64,000 nt of DNA from Mycobacterium simulans (lineage in GTDB: Bacteria; Actinomycetota; Actinomycetes; Mycobacteriales; Mycobacteriaceae), in contig NZ_OCVX01000003.1 in NCBI RefSeq assembly GCF_900232995.1, positions 543,286 through 607,285 on the forward strand, given 5' to 3'. The notes beneath the pieces were generated by a model that saw only the letters and a list, made by a program, of their open reading frames with translations, was not told where the DNA came from and did no database searches. A program made the translations under genes and the position numbers. Below are positions 49,668-58,582 of the stretch, in pieces (the first letter of the stretch is position 1; every line of letters starts with the position of its first letter).

Positions 49668-51449
49668 ATGAGCGAGTCGCTCGGGTTGTCGATCGGGGTG
49701 GCGAACCTGGTCGCAGCTCGGGCAGGCGGCAACCCGGTGCCCCGCGGTTCGGTATTGACGCTATTCGACCACCGAGCGGCCGAAGTCGGTCTGCCAGAAG
49801 AGAACCCGAACCTGAATGAACCCGGCCTGGTGCTGCGTGGATTTGTCGAGCGGGTCGGGGACCAGGCTCCGCTGGTGGCTGCCGACGGGACCAGGTACCC
49901 CGGCGCTGCGCTGACGGTCGCAGCGCTCGACGCGATGGCACGCACCGTCGGCTACGGGGCACCGGTCACCATCGCGGTTCCCGCTTATTGGTCGGAAGGG
50001 CAGGTTGCGGCGCTGCGCCAGGCGTTGCAAACCCAGCCGACCCTGGCGCCCGACGGTGCGCCGATGTTGATCTCCGACGCCACGGCCGCGCTCGCGGCGC
50101 TGGGGGCCCAACCCGGGTTCCCGGCCGACGGCGTCGTCGCGTTGTGCGACTTCGGCGCCGGCGGCACCAGCGTCTCGCTGGCCGATGCGGGGTCTAATTT
50201 GCAGCAGATTGGCCCTACGGTCCGCTACCGCGAACTCTCCGGCGACGGTATCGACCAGGCCCTCCTTAATCACCTTCTTGCTGTCGCTCCCGGTGTTGAT
50301 GCCACCGACGTTTCCGGCACCGCGACGCGGATGGGGTCGGTGACCCGGCTGCTGGGCGGATGCCGACGCGCCAAGGAACAACTTTCGGCCACGACGGTGG
50401 CCACCATCCCGACGGGCACGATCGGGCTGCCGGATTCGGCTGCGGATCTTCGGGTCACGCGCAGTGAGTTTGACCAACTCATCTCGGGGCCGCTGGACCG
50501 ATTCATCACCGCCGTCGAAGACATACTGCAGCGCAATGGGATTCCGCGAACCAGCCTCACCGCGGTCGCGAGCGTCGGCGGCGGAGCCAGCATCCCGATG
50601 ATCAGCGCGCGACTTTCAGAGCGCTTGCAGGTGCCTGTTTTTGCCAGCGCGCAACCGATGTTGAGCGCCGCCATCGGCGCGACTGTGCTCGGCGAGGAGC
50701 GATCAGCAGCGGGCTTTCCTACCGGTGCGGGCCCCGCTGTCGAGGCCCCGACGAGCATCGTCGGTGCCGCGGGCCTCCCCACCCAGGCGGCACCCGCAGC
50801 GTCGGCCCAGGAAGCCGGTGCAACCGAAGCGCTTCCCGGCAGTGCCGACTCAACGACCGATCGGGCCGCCCTGGCCTGGTCCGAGGACGCCGGCACCGGC
50901 CTCGAACCGGTTCCGTACGCGGGTCCCGCCGAGTACACCGGCCCTGTCGAGCCGCCGCCAGTGCCGGGATACGAACCCGAGCTCCCCCCGTGGTACCGGC
51001 GCCCGGCCATCCTCTTGAGCCTGGCTGGCGCGGCTGCGGCCATACTCCTGGCCGTGGTCCTCGCGTTGACGCTCGGCCCCACCAATACCAAACCGGTCAC
51101 CACCACCTCGCAGCCGCCGCCCATCACTACCACGGTGATTGGGCCGAACAACAGCCCCATCGAGACCGTAATCACTCCTCCTCCCGTCACCGTGACCACC
51201 ACGCCGCCGCCGGTCACCACCACAACGACGCAGCCCCCCACCACCACCTCGACGACATCGACGACGCCCTCGACCACCACAACCACAACCCCTCCCCCGA
51301 CCACCACGACCACCCAGCCGACCACCACGCCGCCGCCCACGACTTCCCAGGTGACAACGACCGCGCCACCGACGACCACACAACAGCCGCCCACAACGAC
51401 GGCGGCGCCGATCACGCCCACCACCGTCGCTCCGGCACCGGGGGCCTAA
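49668..51449 (+). CDS. Membrane-anchored Hsp70/actin-fold ATPase with Thr/Pro tail (Rv0312-like)
   Basis: About 593 residues. The first 340 have the Hsp70/actin layout: GLSIGVANLVAARAG in the phosphate-1 position, VTIAVPAYWSEGQVAALRQA, LISDATAALAALGAQ, DFGAGGTSVSLADAG as phosphate-2, and SVGGGASIPMISARLSERL near the C-terminal side. The N-terminal DLGTT of DnaK is degenerate, so ATPase activity is uncertain. There is no substrate-binding domain. Instead a disordered linker leads to PPWYRRPAILLSLAGAAA, a membrane helix, and a 120-residue tail of Thr and Pro. ATG 49668 fits the ribosome site better than 49659. It recalls Rv0312. Confidence 0.75.
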   Translation: MSESLGLSIGVANLVAARAGGNPVPRGSVLTLFDHRAAEVGLPEENPNLNEPGLVLRGFVERVGDQAPLVAADGTRYPGAALTVAALDAMARTVGYGAPVTIAVPAYWSEGQVAALRQALQTQPTLAPDGAPMLISDATAALAALGAQPGFPADGVVALCDFGAGGTSVSLADAGSNLQQIGPTVRYRELSGDGIDQALLNHLLAVAPGVDATDVSGTATRMGSVTRLLGGCRRAKEQLSATTVATIPTGTIGLPDSAADLRVTRSEFDQLISGPLDRFITAVEDILQRNGIPRTSLTAVASVGGGASIPMISARLSERLQVPVFASAQPMLSAAIGATVLGEERSAAGFPTGAGPAVEAPTSIVGAAGLPTQAAPAASAQEAGATEALPGSADSTTDRAALAWSEDAGTGLEPVPYAGPAEYTGPVEPPPVPGYEPELPPWYRRPAILLSLAGAAAAILLAVVLALTLGPTNTKPVTTTSQPPPITTTVIGPNNSPIETVITPPPVTVTTTPPPVTTTTTQPPTTTSTTSTTPSTTTTTTPPPTTTTTQPTTTPPPTTSQVTTTAPPTTTQQPPTTTAAPITPTTVAPAPGA

Positions 51450-51485
51450 CGCTGCCTGGCTTCGAATCGTGTTGCTGTTAAATAG

Positions 51486-51507
51486 GGTCCGGTGCCGTTC
51501 CGGGACC
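51486..51507 (+). terminator. Possible hairpin after the Hsp70-like gene
   Basis: GGTCCGG and CCGGGACC can pair across a short loop, 37 bases after the stop at 51449. There is no U-run, as is usual in mycobacteria. The rest of the 51450-51647 gap shows nothing I can name. Confidence 0.3.
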
Positions 51508-51647
51508 TGAGATCGACTCAGCTAGGGCTACAACCTGCTCTCATCCCGGATACGATTCCGCTGCACCCGCCGATTGCAAGCTGTGACCCAGATCTTATGC
51601 CCGCGAGTCGATTTGAGCGTCGACACGCCGGTTTGTAGCATCGGCCG

Positions 51648-52985
51648 ATGCTTAGCCAGCCCGCTCACGACGTTGTAGTAGCTTCACCAAGCTGCAACCC
51701 CGGCAAGCGAGTCGCAGTCGCGTGCATGATGGGCAGCACCGTCGAGTTCTACGATTTCTATATCTATGGCACGGCGGCGGCTTTGACGTTTCCCGCCGTG
51801 TTTTTCCCGAACTTGAGCCCGCCGATGGCAGCGATCGCGTCGATGGGAACGTTTGCCGCGGCCTTTGTATCGCGGCCTCTGGGAGGGGCCGTTTTTGGCC
51901 ATTTCGGTGATCGCCTGGGCCGCAAGGCAACCTTGGTGGCCACGATGCTGATTATGGGACTGTCCACATTGGCGGTGGGGCTGACGCCCGGTGCAGCAAC
52001 GATCGGCGTAGCCGCGCCATTGATCGTACTCACCTTGCGGCTGTTGCAAGGGTTCGCCGTCGGCGGCGAATGGGCAGGATCAGCACTGCTGGGCGCCGAA
52101 TTCGCTCCAGCGATCAAACGCGGCCGGTATGGGATGTTCACACCGATTGGCGTCGGCATCGCCCTGGTCCTGACCAGCCTGACCTTTCTGGGCGTGAATC
52201 TCACCATCGGTGGCACAAGTGCGGCGTTCACCCAGTGGGGATGGCGCGTGCCATTCCTACTGAGTGCACTGCTGATTGCCTTTGCCTTATACGTACGAAT
52301 CAACATCAACGAAACCCCGGTGTTCACTGCGCAACTCGCACATAGCAAGCCACCTCGGGCGCCGATCGCCGAAGTGATCCGCAGGCAGCCGGGCACCGTA
52401 GCTCTCGCTTCAGGCAGCTTCGTGGCCGTCTACGCTTTCGTCTTCATGGGTAGCACCTATCTGACAAGCTATGCCCACGACCACCTCAGGTTCTCGCAGG
52501 ACATGATCTTGTTTGCAGGGGTGCTTGGCGGCGTGGTGTGGACGGCAGTGGTGGCGCTTTCGGCCAGCATGTGCGACCAACTCGGACGCCGCCCAATCAT
52601 ACTGTGCGCCTGGGCATTAGGCTTGCCCTGGTCCGTTGCGGTCATTCCAATGATCAACACCGGCGATCCTGTCCTGTTTGCGCTGGCCATTGTCGGCATC
52701 TATGCGATCGCAGCGCTCGCCTACGCGCCCATGACATCATTTGTGCCCGAGCTGTTCGCTACGCGGCATCGCTACACCGGCTCTGCACTAGCACTCAACC
52801 TCGCCGGCATTATTGGGGGTGCTCTACCGCCGGTAATTGCCGGCCCGTTGCGAACTCACTATGGCAGCTGGACCATTCAACTCGTGATGGCCGTGCTGGT
52901 CGTGGCCAGCTTTGTCTGTACGTACCGCCTACCGGAGACCAGGGGAACCTCGCTAGACAGGCCGCTGGAGGCTCAACCGCGCTAA
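51648..52985 (+). CDS. MFS transporter, metabolite:H+ symporter (MHS) type
   Basis: A 445-residue permease with 12 predicted helices. The start VEFYDFYIYGTAAAL is characteristic of the MHS subfamily (ShiA, KgtP, ProP). The MFS loop GHFGDRLGRKATL appears between helices 2 and 3, RLLQGFAVGGEWAG in helix 4, and a second loop SASMCDQLGRRP. Substrates of relatives are shikimate, alpha-ketoglutarate, citrate or betaine. Its stop overlaps the convergent iniC stop by 4 bp. Confidence 0.9.
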   Translation: MLSQPAHDVVVASPSCNPGKRVAVACMMGSTVEFYDFYIYGTAAALTFPAVFFPNLSPPMAAIASMGTFAAAFVSRPLGGAVFGHFGDRLGRKATLVATMLIMGLSTLAVGLTPGAATIGVAAPLIVLTLRLLQGFAVGGEWAGSALLGAEFAPAIKRGRYGMFTPIGVGIALVLTSLTFLGVNLTIGGTSAAFTQWGWRVPFLLSALLIAFALYVRININETPVFTAQLAHSKPPRAPIAEVIRRQPGTVALASGSFVAVYAFVFMGSTYLTSYAHDHLRFSQDMILFAGVLGGVVWTAVVALSASMCDQLGRRPIILCAWALGLPWSVAVIPMINTGDPVLFALAIVGIYAIAALAYAPMTSFVPELFATRHRYTGSALALNLAGIIGGALPPVIAGPLRTHYGSWTIQLVMAVLVVASFVCTYRLPETRGTSLDRPLEAQPR

Positions 52986-54463
52986 CGCCGCGCGGCGAAC
53001 TCCGCCACCATCGCTTCGGCGCTGCGCACCGCCGCATGGCAGGCCCTGGTGGTGAACGGGTCGTTGATCGGATGCTCGGCGCGACGGCGCCAGCGTTGCG
53101 CCGCCGCGAAAGCTGCTCGCGGACCCTCTCGGGGATCCTGGGTCGTCAGGCCGAGCCGGGCAGCCGGATTCGTCCCCGATCCGCCGAGGATACGGCGCAG
53201 CGACGCGATTTCGTCCTCGTTGAAAGTCGTTGTCCTCGAATGCAACTGACTCAGCAGCCGAAGTTCTACGAAGGCGTGGGTGTCGGCCAGGAGGGGATCG
53301 ATATCGGCGATGACGTAGGGCGTGGCCATGACCGGGTGCGCCTCCACAAACCGTCGCAGCGACACCAGTGCGGTGTGCGCCTTGAGCATGTCGGCGCGCT
53401 GCGCAAACTGTTGGTCGATCACGTCGCGCAGCGCCGTCAGCCCGCTGCGCTCCAGCAGTTCGGCGGACAGCCCCGCCGAGTCGCTGACACCCGCGGCCAG
53501 CACTGCGATCGAGATTCGGATGCCGAACATGCCGAACCGCTCCAGCAGTTGCGCGCGGGTGCCGGCGTCCACTGGCAACGGGCTGTCCGGCCGGACGAAA
53601 CGGTCCACGCTCAGCAACGCCTTGTTGAGTTCGGCATTGTCGACCCCGGCGAGTTTGCGCAATGCGACGAACTCGCTCTGACGCAGCGTGCGTGCGGTCA
53701 ATGCGAGCAAGCAGGACACCGGCAGCACCGCCTGACAGATGCCGATCTGGTTCATCTCGCTGGTGAAACGCGTGGCCACGTCCTTGGCCGACAGCATCGC
53801 GTCGATGCGGCCAGCGCCAATCTCGTCGGCGCGCGACGCCACCCCGATGATGCCCAGCGCTCCCGCTGAACCGCCCACCAGCTCGCCGACCTGTTTGAGC
53901 AGCGCGATGTCGGCGGCGTTGAGGGTGCGCAACAGGAACACCACCGCATCCACCCGCGGCACCCCGTCGTCGGGCACTAACAGTCGCAACGTGCGCTCGG
54001 AGGCATCGCGCGTCAACGACGAGGTCCCCGGGGTGTCGATGATGGTGGCATTGGCCAACTCTTCGGCGGGCCACTCGACGTCGAGGTCCACCACGTCGGC
54101 TGGGTGGATCGCGCGCAAGTCGAACGACAGCCCACGGTCATGGGTGATCGGCACGTTGGATCGCCGGCCGCCGCGGTGGTTGGCGGTCACCTTTGGGGTG
54201 GGGCCGAGGCGGTACCAGGTCACGATCCGGGTGGCCTCGGTGGCGTCGGTGGGGGCGATGTCGTCGCCGACCAGCGCATTGAGCAACGTGGACTTTCCGG
54301 CCTTGAGCGTGCCGGCCAGTGCGATGCGGATCGGTTCGGTCAGGCGCGCACCGATACGGTCCAGTTCGTAGAAGACGTCCCGGCGCTGCCGGTAAGCCGG
54401 CTCGCCCCGGTAAGCCTCGATGGTCCCACCCAGAATCGCGCGGACCCGGTCGCTGGTACTCAC
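52982..54463 (-). CDS. iniC: Dynamin-like GTPase IniC
   Basis: A 493-residue dynamin-related protein, identical in length to my memory of M. tuberculosis IniC. G1 P-loop is ALAGTLKAGKSTLLNALVG near residue 46, switch-II motif DTPGTSSL near 140, and long helices follow. It acts with IniA, whose structure shows a bacterial dynamin-like fold for membrane fission or remodelling, and the operon responds to isoniazid and ethambutol. Its ATG overlaps the iniA stop by 4 bp. It ends convergently with the MFS gene. Confidence 0.93.
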   Translation of the reverse strand: MSTSDRVRAILGGTIEAYRGEPAYRQRRDVFYELDRIGARLTEPIRIALAGTLKAGKSTLLNALVGDDIAPTDATEATRIVTWYRLGPTPKVTANHRGGRRSNVPITHDRGLSFDLRAIHPADVVDLDVEWPAEELANATIIDTPGTSSLTRDASERTLRLLVPDDGVPRVDAVVFLLRTLNAADIALLKQVGELVGGSAGALGIIGVASRADEIGAGRIDAMLSAKDVATRFTSEMNQIGICQAVLPVSCLLALTARTLRQSEFVALRKLAGVDNAELNKALLSVDRFVRPDSPLPVDAGTRAQLLERFGMFGIRISIAVLAAGVSDSAGLSAELLERSGLTALRDVIDQQFAQRADMLKAHTALVSLRRFVEAHPVMATPYVIADIDPLLADTHAFVELRLLSQLHSRTTTFNEDEIASLRRILGGSGTNPAARLGLTTQDPREGPRAAFAAAQRWRRRAEHPINDPFTTRACHAAVRSAEAMVAEFAARR

Positions 54464-56349
54464 GGCCCCAACTTGTTCAGGTTGTCCGTGACCTGGTTCA
54501 GAATGTTCAACTGTCGCTCCAGTTCACGAATCCTGTTGTCGCGCTCCGCTTCTTCCAAATGCGCGGCGGTGAGCATGGACTGCAATGACTCGTTGAGCGA
54601 CCGAGTGATCTCGTTGGCGAGATCGCGGTAGTGGTCGCGTATCGTGCGCTGTAGCGTCTTGAGCCGGTCGCGAGATTCCTTGCCGACCACGAACAAGATG
54701 TCGTCGACGAAGCGGCGCACGTTCGTCTTGGCCTCGGCGCGCACCCGCAGCAGCCGATGCTGCTTTTCCTCCTTGTACGCCATGCGACCGAGTATCAGCC
54801 CGGCCCCCACCGACAGTGGGTTGAACAGGCCCAGCCCGGCCACTGACGACAACATGCCGATCATCACGACGCCGCCGTACGAACCCCGCATGCCGGTGAC
54901 CACCTTCTGGCCCTTACCCTGCGGCTTGGACTCCAGCCGGGCCAGCGCCTTGAGACGGCCGAAATCGCCTCCCATGTCGCGTGCGCTCAGCTTGGGAGAC
55001 ATCACCGAGTCCAGGCCCACGTCGGCGAAGCTGCGGGCAACGTCGTCAGCCAATGCCTCGGCGCGTTGGTAGGCCCACACGAAGTTGTCCCCGACGGCGG
55101 TGGCGATGGCATCTTCCACGTCGGCGCCGATCTCAGCCCAATGCTGCGTCGGATCGCACGAATCAATTTGGCGCTCAGCGTCTTCGGTTACGGCGCGAAA
55201 GCGCGCGCGCAGGTCGTGATCCACATCGGTACTCACGTCGGTGAAACCGTCGTTGAGCACCTGCTGCCAGAGCGCGGTCTGCTGCAGCGCATCCTGGGCC
55301 TCCTGCTTACGCCGCTCCAAATCGTCGGTGAGCCGCTCACGCAGCCCCGGATCGTTGACGACCGAAAGCTCCGAACCTACCGATAACGCTAATTGCTCTG
55401 TCGCCGAGCGGATTTCGTTGAGCACGTCGTCACGTACTCGGTCCGTTTCGCGTGACAGTACCTTCTCGCTGAGAAACTTGACGATCGCCGGGAAGTTGGA
55501 CTCCTCGTTGAGCTCTGTGTCGTTGAGTGTGACGGCGTGACTGCGCAACAGCGATGACACTCCGATGATCGGCATCGATACCCGGGCGCGCTGCAGGTGT
55601 GCGGCATTTGCGTTGACGATTTCGCGCCAGTGCGGATAGAGGTCGGTTTTGGTGGCGACGACCACGCCGACCGGACAGATCTGGTGTGCTTTGCGGAGGA
55701 ACCACATCTCCGGTTCGGTGAATTCCTGGCTGGTGTCGCTGACCATCAATACGGCGTCGGCATCGGGCAACAGTCCCAGCGTCGCCGACAGGTGAGGTTG
55801 CCCGTGGCCACCCACACCGGGGGTATCGATGAACGTTAATCCGCCCTGCAGCAGTGGGCTTGGTGCGCTGACCTCGAGACGCAGCACTTCGTGGCCGCGA
55901 GCCTGCGGTGCGCGGCGCAGGTCGGTGCTGAGGTCATCGACCGGAATGTCAACCGTTGCCGTTTCGCCGTTGGGCCCGGCAGCCAACACGATCCGGGCCG
56001 ACGGCTGAGTGCCATAGCTAACGAGGGTGATCACCACGGTGGCCTCGTCGTCGCCCACTCGGGCCACCGGCAGATTCAGCAACGAGTTGATCAATTGGCT
56101 CTTGCCCTGTTTGAGCTGCCCGGCGATCACGACCCGGATGTGCGGGTCGGTGATTCGCTCGCGGGCCCTGGCCAACCGCTTCACCAGATCATCGCGATCG
56201 TTGAGTTCGGCGATCGCGCTGGTGTGATCGATCAATTCCACGATCACGCCGACCCGTCGCGGGTCATCCGGTCGAGTCACCGTCTTACCCCACTTTCTCG
56301 ATCGCTTGCACTTCGGATCACGGTATGCGGACGAACCGGCGGGGACCAT
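54460..56349 (-). CDS. iniA: Dynamin-like GTPase IniA
   Basis: About 629 residues. G1 is VIAGQLKQGKSQLINSLL, G3 is DTPGVGGHGQP, and ATKTDLYP is in the G4 position. A hydrophobic segment (GGVVMIGMLSSVAGLGLFNP) about two thirds along would insert in the membrane, and the C-terminus is coiled coil. I use the ATG at 56349 (MVPAGSSAYRD), which matches the M. tuberculosis start, rather than the open frame start at 56373. IniA is known to contribute to tolerance of cell-wall drugs. Coupled to iniC; 37 bp after iniB. Confidence 0.94.
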   Translation of the reverse strand: MVPAGSSAYRDPKCKRSRKWGKTVTRPDDPRRVGVIVELIDHTSAIAELNDRDDLVKRLARARERITDPHIRVVIAGQLKQGKSQLINSLLNLPVARVGDDEATVVITLVSYGTQPSARIVLAAGPNGETATVDIPVDDLSTDLRRAPQARGHEVLRLEVSAPSPLLQGGLTFIDTPGVGGHGQPHLSATLGLLPDADAVLMVSDTSQEFTEPEMWFLRKAHQICPVGVVVATKTDLYPHWREIVNANAAHLQRARVSMPIIGVSSLLRSHAVTLNDTELNEESNFPAIVKFLSEKVLSRETDRVRDDVLNEIRSATEQLALSVGSELSVVNDPGLRERLTDDLERRKQEAQDALQQTALWQQVLNDGFTDVSTDVDHDLRARFRAVTEDAERQIDSCDPTQHWAEIGADVEDAIATAVGDNFVWAYQRAEALADDVARSFADVGLDSVMSPKLSARDMGGDFGRLKALARLESKPQGKGQKVVTGMRGSYGGVVMIGMLSSVAGLGLFNPLSVGAGLILGRMAYKEEKQHRLLRVRAEAKTNVRRFVDDILFVVGKESRDRLKTLQRTIRDHYRDLANEITRSLNESLQSMLTAAHLEEAERDNRIRELERQLNILNQVTDNLNKLGP

Positions 56350-56386
56350 CGAGGCCCCCGCCGGGTGTGACATTGGGTCGGTCGAA

Positions 56387-58267
56387 TCAGAACCCGTGGT
56401 GGTCGGCCGGGCCGTGCGACGGCGGTTCGGTGTGCGCTGGCGGTGTGTATGTCACCGGCGGCTCATGTCCAAACACCGAGGGGCTCGGCGGCTCGTGATG
56501 GGTTGGCTGCTCGACCGGCACGTGCGGCTGTGGCGTAAACACGGGTGCATGCTCGGCCGGGGCAGGAGCCGGGTGAGCCGGTGCCGGGACGTGTGGCGCC
56601 GGAGCATTGATCACCGGCGGGTTGGCGCCACCATGACCCGCAGCGCCGTCAGGCGTCTGGATGACGGGACCGCCCGACGGAGGAGTCACCTGGCCGCCGG
56701 CACCAGCTCCGGTTTGGATGACCGGACCCTGGCCGACTGGGACGGTCGGGCCATGCTCAACCGGAGGAGCGCCCGTCGCGGGGATACCACCGGCTGGGAC
56801 ACCACCGCCGACTGCGACGCCACCGCCACCGCCTAGCGAGGCGCCCTCGTGGCCGAGGATGTCGCCGTGCGTCCCGGCGCCGGCTCCACCGGCGCCAGTG
56901 GCGCCAATGCCCGCCTGGGTTCCGGGGCCCGCGGCCGCAACGCCACCGGCACCCGTCTGGGCTCCCACGCCAGCTCCGCCTGCAGTGGCAATGGTTGCCG
57001 GTTGAGGTGTCGGGGTCGGGTGGCTACCTAGCGCGTTGCCTCCGATGCCCAGCCCCGCGCCGCCGGCTGCACCGGCCTGACCCCCCACGCCGACGCCGCC
57101 TAGCGGTCCGCCCACGTGCGGAGCAGCAGCGCCGTTCAAGGCAGCGCCCTCGCTGGCGATCAAACCGGCTTGGCCGCTTGCGCCGGCGCTCACTGCCGCG
57201 TTGGCGCCGACACCCGTCAGGCCGCTGACATTGCCGACACCGGCCAGTCCACCGCCGGCCGCAACACCGGCCTGACCACCTAAGGCCGCCTGCCCGCTAA
57301 CACCAAGGCTCGCCTGGCTAGCGATACCGGCCGACCCACCGGCGGCAACGCCGGCCTGGCCGGCGAGACCGGCTTGGCCTGCCAGGCCCGCTTGGCCTGC
57401 GAGACCCGCTTGGCCTGCGAGACCCGCTTGGCCTGCGATCCCGGCCTGACCACCAATAGCGCCGCCGGCCTGACCAGCCGCGCCAATGCCGGCTTGAGCA
57501 CCGACACCGATTTGGCCGTTGCCAACCGCACGACCAACGATGCCTGCCTGAGCGCCCGCACTACCATCGATTGCGGCGCCGACCTGGCCACCGACACCGA
57601 GACCGACTTGACCATCGATGCCACCACCGATTCCCGCGAAACCGCCTAGGCCAATACCAGCTTGGCCGCCGACCGCGGCGCCGATGCCGGCCTGCCCGCC
57701 AAGACCAAAGCCCAAACCAGCGCCCAGACCCGTCTGACCACCAACGCCAACACCCAGGCCAGCACCGATCTGAGCACCAATTTCAGCCTCAAAGCCGACA
57801 CTGAAGCCTAGGCCCGCCTGAGCACCCAGACCCACCTGAGTACCGAAGCCACCGGTTGGCGCAACGAAAGCAAAGCCAGGCATGAACCCGCCCACACCGG
57901 CGCTCAGGCCACCCCCTATGCCAGCGCCCATGTCGGCCGCCACGAGTCCGGCGTCGCTCGCAACAAGACCGGCGCCACCGGCGGCCATGTAGCTCGGGTC
58001 GGCGTCGACCGGGTCGGAAACGAGAACCGTATCCGATGCGGAAGCGAAGCCGAACTGGTCGGAAACCGCTTGCTGCAGACCAGCGACCGGGTCGTCGGCC
58101 GGGAGAGTCAGCCCGGGCACCGTGCTGGCCGCCACCGACGAGAGTTGCGCCGGCGAGATGTTGATCAGCCCGGCACTCGTCATGGCTTGCCCTGGAGACG
58201 CGACGAAAGACCGCGCCGCCTCTTCGCTGCGAAACAGGCTCAGGATGTAGTCGACAAGCGAGGTCAT
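56387..58267 (-). CDS. iniB: Gly/Ala-rich secreted protein IniB
   Basis: A 626-residue protein. The N-terminal 60 residues (TSLVDYILSLFRSEEAARSF) form a conserved helical domain shared with the next upstream gene. The bulk is low-complexity Gly/Ala/Gln (QAGLAGQAG), and the end is Pro/His-rich (PPSPSVFGHEPPVTYTPP). M. tuberculosis IniB is, as I recall, 479 residues; the extra length here is in the Gly-rich repeats, including four exact or near-exact 18-bp units. A GGGGAACGAAG ribosome site precedes the ATG at 58267. It is the first gene of iniBAC, induced by cell-wall inhibitors. Confidence 0.92.
   Translation of the reverse strand: MTSLVDYILSLFRSEEAARSFVASPGQAMTSAGLINISPAQLSSVAASTVPGLTLPADDPVAGLQQAVSDQFGFASASDTVLVSDPVDADPSYMAAGGAGLVASDAGLVAADMGAGIGGGLSAGVGGFMPGFAFVAPTGGFGTQVGLGAQAGLGFSVGFEAEIGAQIGAGLGVGVGGQTGLGAGLGFGLGGQAGIGAAVGGQAGIGLGGFAGIGGGIDGQVGLGVGGQVGAAIDGSAGAQAGIVGRAVGNGQIGVGAQAGIGAAGQAGGAIGGQAGIAGQAGLAGQAGLAGQAGLAGQAGLAGQAGVAAGGSAGIASQASLGVSGQAALGGQAGVAAGGGLAGVGNVSGLTGVGANAAVSAGASGQAGLIASEGAALNGAAAPHVGGPLGGVGVGGQAGAAGGAGLGIGGNALGSHPTPTPQPATIATAGGAGVGAQTGAGGVAAAGPGTQAGIGATGAGGAGAGTHGDILGHEGASLGGGGGVAVGGGVPAGGIPATGAPPVEHGPTVPVGQGPVIQTGAGAGGQVTPPSGGPVIQTPDGAAGHGGANPPVINAPAPHVPAPAHPAPAPAEHAPVFTPQPHVPVEQPTHHEPPSPSVFGHEPPVTYTPPAHTEPPSHGPADHHGF
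57365..57436 (-). repeat. 18-bp minisatellite inside iniB
   Basis: Four tandem 18-bp copies (57365-57382, 57383-57400, 57401-57418, 57419-57436). Copies 3 and 4 are identical, each GAGACCCGCTTGGCCTGC on the plus strand; copies 1 and 2 differ by a few bases. Each encodes a six-residue AGLAGQ-type unit, so copy changes keep the frame. Looser units continue on both sides. Confidence 0.75.
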
Positions 58268-58416
58268 CTTCGTTCCCCTTCAATCGGATGTGTGAAGCGC
58301 TTAGCCGGATTGGACCGGCGCTGTGCCATAAACGCTATGGATTCCGACCCCGTCCGGAATCGGGGTCTGATCCCCCAGCCCGTCGAGTACCGACAGGGGT
58401 CGACGGGCCCATCTCG

Positions 58417-58432
58417 TTAGGGGATTAGGGGA
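58417..58432. promoter_or_regulatory. Tandem TTAGGGGA sites upstream of iniB
   Basis: TTAGGGGA occurs twice back to back (58417-58424, 58425-58432), followed by AATCGGGGG, about 150 bp before iniB. The same octamer appears twice before the LuxR-type regulator gene at 59227 and 59243. A shared activator is the simple explanation. Confidence 0.5.
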
Positions 58433-58471
58433 AATCGGGGGACCCACTGTGGAGGCAAAAGCCGTGGCGGT

Positions 58472-58569
58472 TCGAGTGTGAATCCTGGCCTTTGAGAGGG
58501 AATTCTGGGCGCGAAAACCGGCCGGATCGCGCCCTGGATACCCGCTGAAAGCCGTGAGTTCACACTCGA
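58472..58569. repeat. Perfect 11-bp inverted repeat between the IniB-like gene and iniB
   Basis: TCGAGTGTGAA at 58472-58482 pairs perfectly with TTCACACTCGA at 58559-58569, separated by 76 bp. The right arm ends 13 bp before the 3' end of the IniB-like gene. It could be a terminator stem, a mobile-element scar, or paired protein sites controlling iniB. The whole stretch 58268-58582 has no other gene. Confidence 0.6.
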
Positions 58570-58582
58570 GCCCGATGCGGGG

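Noticed and set aside
56661..57804. Open frames opposite iniB with Pro/Ala-rich or Thr-rich products
   Set aside because: Mirror images of the Gly/Ala repeat codons of iniB.
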